Shown here: in pieces, positions 9,535 through 18,187 of the stretch
How the letters are laid out: each line of letters opens with the position of its first letter
Position numbering within the stretch: the stretch's first letter is position 1
Source of the DNA: Clostridia bacterium
GTDB lineage: Bacteria > Bacillota > Clostridia > TANB77 > CAG-508
Direction: 5' to 3'
Assembly (NCBI GenBank): GCA_017404545.1
Contig: JAFRCC010000004.1
Location: 1 to 64,000, forward strand
DNA length: 64,000 nt
Notes under the pieces: generated by a model
Seen by the model: the letters and a program-made list of their open reading frames with translations, nothing else
What the model was told of the DNA's origin: nothing
Databases searched by the model: none
Position numbers and translations under genes: made by a program

Positions 9535-10593
9535 TTATACTTTTTCTCTAAAATATGGATATTTCCCATTATTTAAATCTACATTTACGAATATTTCTCC
9601 TTCAACTTCACTCTCTACTTTTAATATTTTAGCAATTCTTGTCATTTTATCATTTACAGATGTTGTGTTACCTATGTGTGCAACTTTTCCAAGATTATCA
9701 AAATAAACTAAATAGTCATCATGATTCGATATATCAATTTTTGTTATGTCTTCAACAATTTCGTTATTTTCTGCTTCTTGTATTATTTTTATAACATCTG
9801 AAAGTCCATTTAAGTCTTCATCGTTTAGTTTATTGCCTATAATTATATCATCAGTTTTTTGTCCTACAATAATAATGCAATCTTTTTTATCCTTTTTTTC
9901 ATCAATAACTATACCTTGATTATCTACATATATGTAGCCATTTTCGGATTCAAGCTGAAATTTTACAATACGTTCCACAACTTCTATTGTAACTTTATCT
10001 GGAATATTTCTTTTTATTTTGACATTCTCGACATATGCATTAGTTTTTATACTATCTATTGCTTTCTTCTTATTAACGGAGAACATATTTTGTCCTACAG
10101 CAATATTTGAAAGCTCTTTTATTTCAGACATTGTTAGTGCTGAATTATTATCTACTTTTACTACAATTTCTTTTATATTAAAAATAGATGATTTTAAGAA
10201 AGCAAATACAAAAAGAAATATTACTATAGCTACTATGCTCGTTTTTAATAAAATAAAGATTTTACCATTGTTTTTTTCCTTTGGTATTTTGTATTGCATA
10301 CTATTCTTTTTTTGGGGTTTGAATTTATTTTTTTGAGGAGATTTTTTCAAGGACACTTTTTTTCTGTTAGTATTCTTTTCTGCTTGTTTCTTAGTTTTTC
10401 TATTTTCTTCATTATTTCTTGCTCTTGCCTTTATATTTTTATCTTGACTACTTTTATTGCTATTAAATCCAATAATAACCTCATCACTCAAATTTATTTG
10501 TTCATCTTTTATTTTATTTTTTTCTTCTGCCAATTTTTTGTTTGCTTTAACATTTGAATAAATAATGGCTCTCTTTTTTGTATTTTTCGGCAT
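9535..10593 (-). CDS. ftsQ: cell division protein FtsQ/DivIB
   Basis: A bitopic divisome protein of about 352 residues. The cytoplasmic N-terminus of about 115 residues is unusually long and lysine-rich. One membrane helix follows (ILLKTSIVAIVIFLFVFAFL), then a POTRA domain (FNIKEIVVKVDNNSALTMSEI) and the FtsQ beta domain (NIPDKVTIEVVERIVKFQLE). The ATG at 10593 is preferred because AGGAGG almost abuts an in-frame GTG at 10605. The gene follows murA and leads the DUF881-sbp-ftsAZ series. Confidence 0.9.
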   Translation of the reverse strand: MPKNTKKRAIIYSNVKANKKLAEEKNKIKDEQINLSDEVIIGFNSNKSSQDKNIKARARNNEENRKTKKQAEKNTNRKKVSLKKSPQKNKFKPQKKNSMQYKIPKEKNNGKIFILLKTSIVAIVIFLFVFAFLKSSIFNIKEIVVKVDNNSALTMSEIKELSNIAVGQNMFSVNKKKAIDSIKTNAYVENVKIKRNIPDKVTIEVVERIVKFQLESENGYIYVDNQGIVIDEKKDKKDCIIIVGQKTDDIIIGNKLNDEDLNGLSDVIKIIQEAENNEIVEDITKIDISNHDDYLVYFDNLGKVAHIGNTTSVNDKMTRIAKILKVESEVEGEIFVNVDLNNGKYPYFREKV

Positions 10594-10640
10594 AAAATTT
10601 TTCACTCCTCCTATGTGTACTTACTTTCTATAAAATATAC

Positions 10641-11549
10641 TTATTCCTCTACAACCTTTATTTGAGCACCAATGCTTCGTAACTTAACGTCGAAATTCTC
10701 ATATCCTCTTAATATATGCTCTATTTTGTGTATTTTTGAAGTTCCTTTGGCCATCAACGCAGCCAATACAATCGCAGCACCACCTCTTAAATCTGTACAT
10801 GACACTTCTGCAGATTGTAATTTTCTTTTTCCTGTTATAATTGACACACGACCATCTTGAACAATTTTTGGGCTCATCTTTCTAAGTTCTGAAATATACT
10901 TATATCTATTTTCAAAAATATTTTCAACGATAATAGAAGTTCCCGACGCTTTAAGAAGCATCGCGGAAAATATTTGTTGCAAGTCTGTAGGGAACCCTGG
11001 ATAAACTGTTGTTTTTATTTCTATCTGTTTTAATTTTTTTGGTGCTATAAGATAAATTAAATTTTTTTTACATTCAATAACACAACCACATTCTTCTAAT
11101 TTATTCAATACAGCATCTAAATCGTGAGAGTTTACATTTTTAAGTATTATTTCTCCTCCCGTTCCTGCTGCAACACAAAGAAATGTTCCTGCTTCAATTC
11201 TATCCGGCATTATATTATGGCTAGTTCCATTAAGTTTTTCTACTCCATTTATTGTAATTTTATTTGTTCCTCCGCCTTCTATCTTTGCTCCCATTTTATT
11301 CAGAAAACTTATTAAATCGACAATTTCTGGCTCCATCGCTGCATTATTAATTGTTGTTATTCCATCTGCCATACTAGCAGCCAAAATTATATTTTCTGTT
11401 GCTCCTACACTTGGAAAGTCTAAATTTATATTATTCCCTATAATTTTTTCAGCATTGCAAATAATATATCCCTGCTCTTCTTTTACTTCTACACCAAGTT
11501 TTTTAAATGCGCTTATATGTATATCTATCGGCCTTGTTCCTATATCACA
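10641..11549 (-). pseudogene. murA: MurA 3' portion, separated from its 5' end by an inserted element
   Basis: This encodes the C-terminal 302 residues of UDP-N-acetylglucosamine 1-carboxyvinyltransferase, the first committed step of peptidoglycan synthesis. The frame starts inside the catalytic loop at CDIGTRPIDIHIS and continues to the normal end (HILRGYENFDVKLRSIGAQIKVVEE in part). Conserved FPTDLQ and DRIEAGTF segments are present and no other damage is seen. It has no start codon of its own in the right place. Joined to 12631-12975, it gives 417 residues, the canonical length. Confidence 0.9.
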
Positions 11550-11557
11550 ACCCCCTG
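11542..11557 (-). other. right attachment-site candidate of the murA element
   Basis: Minus-strand CAGGGGGTTGTGATAT matches the left junction CAGGAGGTTATGATAT at 14 of 16 positions. The murA sequence resumes at the TGT cysteine codon here. A crossover within the shared GGTT would rebuild CCAGGAGGTTGTGATAT, encoding PGGCDI. Confidence 0.7.
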
Positions 11558-12630
11558 ATTGCGAATCTTGCTAGATAATTTCTATGTAACCATATAAGTA
11601 GAACATCTTATATGGAGGAATAGTCTTTCCTATTTGGTAAATAAGCTCTAACACTAATTTTTCATGGTCTATTATACATCAAAACCAATGGATTACACAA
11701 TACTTTTTGATGTTTTTAATTTTTGGCACACCTCATTAAATAAGTCTTTTGAAATAATTGATTCATGATGATTTGTGATAATTATCCATTCATTTTCATC
11801 TTTCATCCTAATTTTATTCGACTTAAAACTTACTTTTTCTGTTTTCCCCCCGACGTAATCTCCAGTATATCTCCTATCTTTAAGGATTCTAGTAATATGT
11901 TGCCTATTCCATTTTAACGCTTTTCTACAATTTGGATATTGTCTTGATTCAGATGGAGTTGGTATGTTATTTTTATTTAAATACTCTATCAAATCATAAA
12001 ATGTTAATCCTTTGTTATATAAATAAAAAATTTTTTTTACAATTGGAGCTGTATTCGGATTTATTACAACTTCTCCATCTACCTTATCATATCCGTATAT
12101 GGGCTTTATGGTTAATTTTCCTTCCTCTATTTTATGCCTTAAATTTCGCTTTATATTCTTACTATCATCCCTTGCTCTTCTCTCATTAAACCAAGCATAT
12201 AGTCCAAAGAGTTCTTCATCATATAATTCATCTTCAAATACAATTTCTATCTGGCAGTTTTCAAGATATTGTACTAAATTAAGAGCTTCCCTTTGATTTC
12301 TTCCCATTCTTGCAGAATTTTTAAAAACAATTACATCAAACTCACCATTTTTTGCTTTATTTTTTATCTGATTGAATCTATTAAAATTTGTTCCGCTCTT
12401 GTTGTCATCCATTATAATTTCTATAATATTATTTAAACCTTTATTCTCGCAAAATTTAACAAGTAAATCTCTCTGGGTCTCTATACGCTCATAATTTTCA
12501 CCATAATCGTCTCTGCTCTCTCTACAATAAATCACTACCCTTTTCTCTTCATTTTTTAAATACTTCAAAAAGAACACCTCCACTACGAAGGTATTCTTCT
12601 TGTATTTTTTTATTCCAAACAAATATCATA
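11550..12630. mobile_element. 1,081-bp recombinase-only element inserted in murA
   Basis: The element is bounded by the two 16-bp near-identical junctions at 11542-11557 and 12623-12638 and holds one gene, a serine recombinase, plus about 130 bp of non-coding sequence. That stretch contains a perfect 9-bp hairpin (CCATATAAG, 11590-11615). Removing 1,081 bp restores murA in frame with its catalytic cysteine. It carries no cargo, relaxase or phage gene. It resembles intervening elements such as skin only in logic; the host gene here is vegetative. Confidence 0.75.
11693..12568 (-). CDS. serine site-specific recombinase (short large-serine type)
   Basis: About 291 residues. The resolvase catalytic domain has VVIYCRESRDD with the nucleophilic serine, IETQRDLLVKFC, and the arginine-bearing FKNSARMGRNQ. 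A recombinase domain follows (GYDKVDGEVVINPNTAPIVK; WNRQHITRILKDRRYTGDY). It lacks the long zinc-ribbon and coiled-coil C-terminus of typical 450-550 residue integrases, so it may be a minimal form or truncated. The start is TTG at 12568 with GGAGGT seven bases upstream. It has the same orientation as murA and is the only gene of the element, so it probably catalyses the element's integration and excision. Confidence 0.88.
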   Translation of the reverse strand: MKYLKNEEKRVVIYCRESRDDYGENYERIETQRDLLVKFCENKGLNNIIEIIMDDNKSGTNFNRFNQIKNKAKNGEFDVIVFKNSARMGRNQREALNLVQYLENCQIEIVFEDELYDEELFGLYAWFNERRARDDSKNIKRNLRHKIEEGKLTIKPIYGYDKVDGEVVINPNTAPIVKKIFYLYNKGLTFYDLIEYLNKNNIPTPSESRQYPNCRKALKWNRQHITRILKDRRYTGDYVGGKTEKVSFKSNKIRMKDENEWIIITNHHESIISKDLFNEVCQKLKTSKSIV

Positions 12631-12975
12631 ACCTCCTGGATACGAAAATTTAACTTTCTTAAATTTTCCCAACATTGCACCAGCTAGTATCACAGAAGAT
12701 CTCATTTTAGACATTAAATCCGTTGGAATCTCTGTTTTATTTATGTACTGAGAATTAACTTCAATTTTCCCATTATTTTTTTTAATTTTACATCCTATTA
12801 TTTTCAATATATTGATTGTATTCTCTATATCACTTATATTTGGGACATTATAAAGCTTTGAAGTACCATTTCCCAGTATTGTTGCCGCCAAAATTGGCAA
12901 TGATGCATTTTTTGAACCACTTATTTTTATAGTTCCATTTAATTTTTTTCCACCTTCAATTACATATGATTTCAT
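12610..12975 (-). pseudogene. murA: MurA 5' portion, interrupted at the catalytic-cysteine codon
   Basis: This encodes residues 1-115 of MurA: KLNGTIKISGSKNASLPILA with the PEP-binding Lys-Asn pair, then TDLMSKMRSSVILAGAMLG. The frame then reads PGG-YDICLE-stop instead of PGGCDIG. The resulting 121-residue protein would lack the nucleophilic cysteine and all of domain 2. AAGGAG lies six bases before the ATG, so the promoter end is intact and excision would give an expressed gene. Whether a second murA exists elsewhere in the genome cannot be seen here. Confidence 0.9.
12623..12638 (-). other. left attachment-site candidate of the murA element
   Basis: Minus-strand CAGGAGGTTATGATAT at the point where the MurA N-terminal part stops matching. 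The cysteine codon expected here reads TAT (Tyr), because the element supplies an A after GGTT. After five more codons the frame ends. Confidence 0.7.
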
Positions 12976-13112
12976 AAAACACTCCTTTCTTGTAATTATT
13001 TATATTTTATGTAATTCATAATTTTATGTTCAGTATATATCTTATATAAAAATTTATTATTTTTTAACAAATCACTTTAAATTCACAATTTGGACAAAAT
13101 TAATTGATATAT

Positions 13113-13207
13113 TATAGGCAAGTTAGTAACAACAATAAATTACTCCAGTTACTAACAACATCCCCTTTTATTTTCAAGAAAAGCACAATAAGTGCTTTTC
13201 TTTTTAA
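13113..13207 (+). ncRNA. candidate C-rich small RNA
   Basis: In the gap between murA and the genes upstream, the plus strand shows a 9-bp stem (GTTAGTAAC 13122-13130 with GTTACTAAC 13148-13156). A single-stranded stretch with TCCCC follows (13161-13165). An intrinsic terminator ends it (GAAAAGCAC, loop, GTGCTTTTC and a T-run, 13178-13205). A modest promoter, TTGGAC-N17-TATAGG, precedes it. There is no reading frame. The layout resembles Firmicute sRNAs such as RsaE/RoxS, which pair through C-rich loops with ribosome binding sites; homology is not claimed. Confidence 0.45.
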
Positions 13208-13254
13208 AAAAAATGAAAGCAAATTACTTAATAGAAATTTGCTTTCGTTTTTTT
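13205..13254. terminator. bidirectional terminator
   Basis: A perfect 11-bp stem (GAAAGCAAATT, 13215-13225; complement 13236-13246) has T-runs on both strands. It ends the minus-strand series murL to the 65-residue gene and isolates the small-RNA candidate. Confidence 0.85.
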
Positions 13255-13288
13255 AATTGGTTTATTCTGCATATTAAGATAAATCACA

Positions 13289-13486
13289 CTATTTACCCTT
13301 TGAACTCAATCTGTGTTTTTTTCTTTTATGACCTTTCCCCTCATCAGTATTATATTTTTCTAATATTTTCTCTAATTCTTTAGAGCTTTTATTAAAATTA
13401 TCTAAATTGTTTAGATAATCTTGAGAATTATATTTTTTATGTAATAATTTTATCGATTCAAAAATATCTTCAAAATTTTTTTCCAT
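13289..13486 (-). CDS. hypothetical small charged protein
   Basis: A 65-residue protein with a mostly helical, Asn/Lys/Glu-rich body (SSKELEKILEKYNTDEG) and a very basic tail (GHKRKKHRLSSKGK). No family is recognised and there is no signal peptide or membrane segment. It is 25 bases downstream of the PC4-like gene and ends just before a strong terminator, so it is probably the last gene of that transcript. The ribosome binding site is weak. The basic tail would suit nucleic-acid contact, but that is speculation. Confidence 0.45.
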   Translation of the reverse strand: MEKNFEDIFESIKLLHKKYNSQDYLNNLDNFNKSSKELEKILEKYNTDEGKGHKRKKHRLSSKGK

Positions 13487-13511
13487 ATTATAACCCTACA
13501 CCTTCAACATA

Positions 13512-13727
13512 CTATACATCATTAATTACAGCTCTCAGTTTTTTAACTTCTTCCTCTGTTAATGTAATTCCTTTTCCCATTCTCGTATGATCTTCATTCC
13601 AATCTCTTAAATCGTACTTTGGTGCATAATCATTCCATTTTACAAGATTTAACTCTTTTTTCCATCCTTTCTCTGATTCTGATAAAACTCCAATATTTTT
13701 AATAATTTCAAATTTTAATTCTGCCAT
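13512..13727 (-). CDS. PC4/YdbC-like ssDNA-binding protein
   Basis: This 71-residue protein matches the YdbC group of PC4-type proteins, which bind single-stranded DNA as dimers. It shows the conserved pattern FEIIKNIGVLSESEKGWKKE, LNLVKWN, KYDLRDWNEDHTRMGKGITL and TEEEVKKLR. It is full length for the group, and GGAAAAGGG precedes the ATG. The cellular role is not settled; roles in transcription or genome maintenance are proposed for the family. Confidence 0.85.
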   Translation of the reverse strand: MAELKFEIIKNIGVLSESEKGWKKELNLVKWNDYAPKYDLRDWNEDHTRMGKGITLTEEEVKKLRAVINDV

Positions 13728-13789
13728 ACCCTTTTCCTCCAGTTTTTTTTATTATATTATTAAATAAAAATTTTGTCTATAAAAAATAT

Positions 13790-15160
13790 TCAAACTTTAT
13801 TTTTTATCAACTTTAAGGCCCTATCTGCTAATTTTTCATACCTTAATCTTTTATCCTTTATCTTTTCGTCAAGGGCAGGAATTATACCAAAATTTGCATT
13901 CATCGGTTGAAATCTTTCATTTTCAGTAGAAATATATTTTGCCAAAGCTCCAATCATTGTGCTCTCATTAAATTCATTTTTTTCAGTATCTCCTTTAAAT
14001 TTTCTTACTGCATTTAATCCAGCAACTAGTCCAGAGGAAATAGATTCTACATATCCTTCAACACCTGTTATCTGACCTGCAAAAAATAAATTTTTATTTT
14101 TATTAAAGTTATACGTAGCATCTAATAATTTTGTTGAATTAATATATGTATTTCTATGCATAACTCCATATTTTTGAAAATCTGCATTTTCAAGTCCAGG
14201 AATCAAACTAAAAACCCTCTTTTGTTCTCCAAATTTTAAGTTTGTTTGAAATCCTACTATGTTATATATTGTCCCATCTGTATTGTCCTGCCTTAACTGT
14301 ACAAGTGCATATGGTCTATATCCAGTTCTTGGATCCGTAAAACCAACAGGTTTCAATGGTCCGTATCTTAAAGTATCTATACCTCTTTTTGCCATTACTT
14401 CAACTGGCATACACCCCTCAAAAATTTCCCTTTTTTCAAATTTGTGAAGCTCAACAACATCTGCATTTACGAGTGCATTCCAAAAATTCTCATACTCCTC
14501 TTTACTCATTGGTAAATTTATATAATCGGATTTTTCTATTCCTTTTACACGATTTTTCCATAATTCAACATCTTCATCTTTCGCTCTTTCCTGGTTATAT
14601 CTATCACCCCAAAAAGCAATATTCATATCAATTGATTCTTTAGTAACAATTGGTGCAGCAGCATCATAGAAGTGTAAATCATTATCTCCAATTAATTCCA
14701 TAATTTCTTTTGATAATAAATCTGAAGTTAATGGTCCAGTTGCAACAATAACAATCCCATCATCGATAAGTTCATTTAGATGTATATTATCTCCAACTTC
14801 CTCATTTATTACTTCTATGTATTCCATTTTTTTTATATATTGCGTTACTTTGTTCGAAAACATTTCTCTATCCACTGCAAGAGCTTGCCCTGCTGGTACT
14901 GCAGATTCATCAGCAACTTTTATAAGAAGAGAATCTAAAATCCTAAGCTCTTCCTTTAGTAGTCCACACGCATTTGTATGTAAATTGGATTTAAACGAAT
15001 TACTACAAACAATTTCAGCCATATTTTTGCTACTATGAGCAGGAGAATATTTCCTTGGTTTCATTTCGTATAGTTTAACTTTTATATTTTCTTTTGCAAT
15101 TTGATATGCCGCTTCGCATCCAGCAAGCCCAGCACCAATAACTGTGATATAATCTTTCAT
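13790..15160 (-). CDS. trmFO: tRNA (uracil-54-C5)-methyltransferase, folate-dependent, TrmFO
   Basis: This flavoprotein makes ribothymidine at position 54 of tRNA using methylenetetrahydrofolate and FADH2. The N-terminal FAD dinucleotide fold is VIGAGLAGCEAAYQIAKE; the family motifs CSNSFKSNLHTNACGLLKEE, PAGQALAVDRE and FAGQITGVEGYVESISSG are intact. About 456 residues, the usual length. The start is the ATG at 15160, six bases after AAAGGA. It follows murD, with a small hairpin between them. Confidence 0.96.
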   Translation of the reverse strand: MKDYITVIGAGLAGCEAAYQIAKENIKVKLYEMKPRKYSPAHSSKNMAEIVCSNSFKSNLHTNACGLLKEELRILDSLLIKVADESAVPAGQALAVDREMFSNKVTQYIKKMEYIEVINEEVGDNIHLNELIDDGIVIVATGPLTSDLLSKEIMELIGDNDLHFYDAAAPIVTKESIDMNIAFWGDRYNQERAKDEDVELWKNRVKGIEKSDYINLPMSKEEYENFWNALVNADVVELHKFEKREIFEGCMPVEVMAKRGIDTLRYGPLKPVGFTDPRTGYRPYALVQLRQDNTDGTIYNIVGFQTNLKFGEQKRVFSLIPGLENADFQKYGVMHRNTYINSTKLLDATYNFNKNKNLFFAGQITGVEGYVESISSGLVAGLNAVRKFKGDTEKNEFNESTMIGALAKYISTENERFQPMNANFGIIPALDEKIKDKRLRYEKLADRALKLIKNKV

Positions 15161-15173
15161 CTTAAATCCTTTC

Positions 15174-15206
15174 AAAACATGCTACAGATATATATTCTGT
15201 AGCATG
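15174..15206 (-). terminator. hairpin between murD and trmFO, possible attenuator
   Basis: A perfect 10-bp stem (CATGCTACAG and its complement) is followed by only four T residues and then at once by the trmFO ribosome binding site. It would act as a partial terminator or an RNA-processing site rather than a full stop. Confidence 0.55.
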
Positions 15207-15212
15207 CTAATA

Positions 15213-16562
15213 TTATTTTTCTCCCTTTACTAAAGCCTGAAATCTATCTCCTTTTTCTTCAAAATTTTTAAAGAAGCCATAACTTGCCGCTGCCGGAGAA
15301 ATTAAACAACTTTTTCCCTTTTTTGTAACTTTTTTTGAAGTTTCAACCGCTTCTTCGAGCGTTTCAACACAAATTACATTCGGGTTATTAAGCTTTTTAG
15401 AAATATCGTGTCCCGTTTTTGGCATACATATAATGTTTCCAATATTACTATTATTTAAATAATTTATAAAATACGAATAATCAATTCCTCGATCCATTCC
15501 GCCAATAATTAGAGTATCTACATTTGCTAGTGCCTTTATTACTTCAATAGTAGCCTCAGGTGTTGTTCCAATACAATTGTCATAATATAAAACGTCATCA
15601 TATATGCCAACAAATTCAAGTCGATGTGGCAAAGTTTTAAATGAACAAATACTATCTATACTTTTTTCAATATTTAGATTTAATATTTCTGAAACTCCCA
15701 ACACAAACATAATATTGTTTAGGTTATAATCGCCAATTAAATTTCTTTGAACACTATTGTCATATATTTTCTTTCCGTTAATGTATACAAACCCGTTTTC
15801 AAAATAAATATTGGCACCGCTATTGTTACCTAAACTAACTTTTATAGTCTTAGAATTTGTTTTCTTCACATTTTTTTGAAGCATTTCATTATCAATATTA
15901 TAAAGAAAATAATCTTCCTCATTTTGAAAATTGTATATGTTACATTTAGCATCTATATACTTTTGATATGACTCATAGTGATCTAGATGCTCTTCAAATA
16001 TATTTAGTAAAATAGAAATATTAGGAGATTTCTTTACAAACTCCAGCTGATGAGAAGAAAGCTCCAAAATTATTATCATTCCTGGCTCTATTTTATTTAC
16101 CATATCAAACGCAGGAATTCCAATATTTCCCATAAACATGCAATTAATATTTTGCTCACTAAGAACTTTGTAAATCAATGAACTCGTTGTACTTTTTCCT
16201 TTTGTTCCTGTAACACCAATAAATTTTGCATCAAAAAATTCAAACAATAATTCTATCTGAGATTTAATTTTATTCTCTATTTTTGAGGTATCTAAACCTA
16301 CAAAAGAAATCCCCGGTGACTTCATAATGATGTCATAATCTTCCAGTCCTTGTAAATATTTCTCTCCGTCAATAAAATCTACGTTTTCGTCATTTTTTAG
16401 AAAGTCATATTCATCATAAAAATTTTCTTGTCTATCAGCTATATATAACTTTTGATTCTTCAAATGTTCTCTTATTAACTTATATGTAGAAATTCCCTCT
16501 CTACCAAACCCTAATATAATTATTTTCTTGTCTTTAAAATAGTTTATTAACTCACCTAACAA
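15213..16562 (-). CDS. murD: UDP-MurNAc-L-Ala:glutamate ligase MurD, probably the L-Glu-using type (MurD2-like)
   Basis: A 449-residue Mur ligase. The ATP loop is VTGTKGKSTTSSLIYKVL, with the usual ELSSHQLE and the SPAAASYGFFKNFEEKGDRF C-terminus. Ordinary MurD has DSK(A/G)TN after the LPHRLE motif; here it reads YDNCIGTTPEATI, so the lysine that contacts substrate in E. coli MurD is missing. Together with the abutting murL gene, this suggests it adds L-Glu, as MurD2 does in Xanthomonas. The start is a TTG fused to the murL stop (TAGTTG), with AGAGG eight bases upstream. Confidence 0.85.
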   Translation of the reverse strand: MLGELINYFKDKKIIILGFGREGISTYKLIREHLKNQKLYIADRQENFYDEYDFLKNDENVDFIDGEKYLQGLEDYDIIMKSPGISFVGLDTSKIENKIKSQIELLFEFFDAKFIGVTGTKGKSTTSSLIYKVLSEQNINCMFMGNIGIPAFDMVNKIEPGMIIILELSSHQLEFVKKSPNISILLNIFEEHLDHYESYQKYIDAKCNIYNFQNEEDYFLYNIDNEMLQKNVKKTNSKTIKVSLGNNSGANIYFENGFVYINGKKIYDNSVQRNLIGDYNLNNIMFVLGVSEILNLNIEKSIDSICSFKTLPHRLEFVGIYDDVLYYDNCIGTTPEATIEVIKALANVDTLIIGGMDRGIDYSYFINYLNNSNIGNIICMPKTGHDISKKLNNPNVICVETLEEAVETSKKVTKKGKSCLISPAAASYGFFKNFEEKGDRFQALVKGEK

Positions 16563-17936
16563 CTATAAAACCTCTTTTCTTAACATGTTGTTTTGTTCAT
16601 CTGTTAAATTATTCTGATCATTATATTCTCTTGTAATATCATTATTTATATCTACCAATTTAAAATTCTCTAGATAATATTTTAATAGGAATGGTAGATT
16701 TTCGTTTTTTTGCTCCAAATTTATGATAGTTTTTGAAATTGCATAATTAACCTCTTCAAACGTTCCAACACAATCAAATGGTTTTATATTACCATTTCCT
16801 GTTAAGTCTATAAAAGTTTGAAGTAATGCTTCTTTATCAAATAAATCCTCTCCAAAAATATCTACCAATTTCTCTTTGTATAAAAATGGACTTAAAATCG
16901 TATACGCAAATAAACATTTTGCACAATTACAGCACCACTTCCATTCAGTTCCTTTGCTTCCTACATTACAACTTTTAAAAACTTTGTGGTATTTTTCGTG
17001 TTTAGAAAAAATCTTTGCTATTTGTAATTCATTCAAAGGTCTTAAAAAACTAAAGTACTTTACTGGAGCTTTTAAGAATTTTTCAGCATAACTGTCAAAA
17101 TCACATTCAAATTCAAAACTTTTCGAATATTGATGATTTACTTTCTCACCCACAACATTTGATTCATTTGCACTATTTTCATTAGATAATGCAACATATT
17201 TCTTTGATAGTAAATATGCTGTAAAATATGAAACAAATGCGAGCATTGCAGAAAATGGAGTGTGTCCGTTTATAAAGCCTTTTTCATTCAAATCTAATAA
17301 GCGTTTATCAATTGTTCTGTAAATTTCTATAATATGATCTGGATCTAATCCAGCAATTTCTGCACATTTTAAAGTTACTGGTTTTGGGTTAATAATAAGT
17401 GCGAAATCTAAAGATTTATCAATCTTTAATGTCTCTAATGTTACAACAGAATCCTTTCCACCTCCTATTGGAACAATATAGCCACTTGATTTTTCTGAAA
17501 TTGCATTATATTTAAATAACTCTTCATCTTGAGAACTTTCTATCTCTACAAATTCTTCTATTGTTGTCTTAATATTATTTGTAAAAAATAATTCTCCTAA
17601 TCCAAAAAAATAAATTTTCTTCCAAAATTTTATTTGCTCATCAGTTAAATGTCCACATTTAATCACAATTTTAGGGGAACATACCGATTTCCAATAGCTA
17701 ATAAGCTCTATCATACCAATATTAAAAGCCATATTTTGGGCCTGAGCAGTATATACTGACTTAAACTTCATATTTTTCTTCAATATTTTAATTTTCGGCG
17801 TAAATTTCGTAAGACCTGGTATCTCAAAATCATATTCCAAATATATAGCTCTTGAATCTTCACTTAAAGAAAAGCTATTATAATAAAAAAATTTATATTC
17901 ATCTCTGTATTGTGTAAATTGAACAGATTTATCCAT
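16563..17936 (-). CDS. murL: UDP-MurNAc-L-Ala-L-Glu epimerase MurL
   Basis: A 457-residue protein that matches MurL, the ATP-dependent epimerase that converts the terminal L-Glu of UDP-MurNAc-L-Ala-L-Glu to D-Glu. A PP-loop-like ATP site IVPIGGGKDSVVTLETL lies near residues 155-170, consistent with adenylation of the glutamate. LSNENSANESNV and a cysteine cluster WKWCCNCAKCLFAY follow near residues 260 and 340. Murein context is direct: murD starts on the next base. If correct, glutamate racemase would be dispensable here. The assignment rests on motif recall and context, not a search. Confidence 0.78.
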   Translation of the reverse strand: MDKSVQFTQYRDEYKFFYYNSFSLSEDSRAIYLEYDFEIPGLTKFTPKIKILKKNMKFKSVYTAQAQNMAFNIGMIELISYWKSVCSPKIVIKCGHLTDEQIKFWKKIYFFGLGELFFTNNIKTTIEEFVEIESSQDEELFKYNAISEKSSGYIVPIGGGKDSVVTLETLKIDKSLDFALIINPKPVTLKCAEIAGLDPDHIIEIYRTIDKRLLDLNEKGFINGHTPFSAMLAFVSYFTAYLLSKKYVALSNENSANESNVVGEKVNHQYSKSFEFECDFDSYAEKFLKAPVKYFSFLRPLNELQIAKIFSKHEKYHKVFKSCNVGSKGTEWKWCCNCAKCLFAYTILSPFLYKEKLVDIFGEDLFDKEALLQTFIDLTGNGNIKPFDCVGTFEEVNYAISKTIINLEQKNENLPFLLKYYLENFKLVDINNDITREYNDQNNLTDEQNNMLRKEVL

Positions 17937-18077
17937 AAAATATAAATCCCCTCTCTATATTTAAATTTATTGTATTCCTAATTTAATAAATTGTACTATA
18001 TTTTTACAATTCATTTTTATTTATAGCATAAACACAAAATAAAAACAAGTAAAAGCCATTAATATCACAATTGTCTC

Positions 18078-18130
18078 GTTACTATTTAATAGTTATGATG
18101 ATAATAAAACCATAGAAGTGGTTGTTGTCT
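18078..18130 (+). repeat. solo end of the MITE-like family (copy C)
   Basis: GTTACTATTTAATAGTTATGA followed by ATAATAAAACCATAGAAGTGG and GTTGTTGT closely matches the complement of the 1380-1431 end of the full copy, then diverges. The other end is not found nearby, so this is a decayed or partial copy lying 3' of the SNF2 gene. The 17937-18187 gap holds this and the SNF2 terminator. Confidence 0.6.
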
Positions 18131-18148
18131 CACATTATTTATTCACAA

Positions 18149-18184
18149 TAAAAAATACAGCTTGAAGAAAATCAAACTGTATTT
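18149..18184 (-). terminator. terminator after the SNF2 helicase
   Basis: On the minus strand, AATACAGTTTGA pairs with TCAAGCTGTATT (one G-U pair) around a 6-base loop, followed by a T-run. Confidence 0.75.
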
Positions 18185-18187
18185 CAA

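Noticed and set aside
11550..12630. The murA interruption as a self-splicing group I intron or IStron
   Set aside because: The non-coding part is only about 130 bp plus 60 bp, no P/Q/R/S core could be found, and the ends are recombination-like near-repeats with a serine recombinase.
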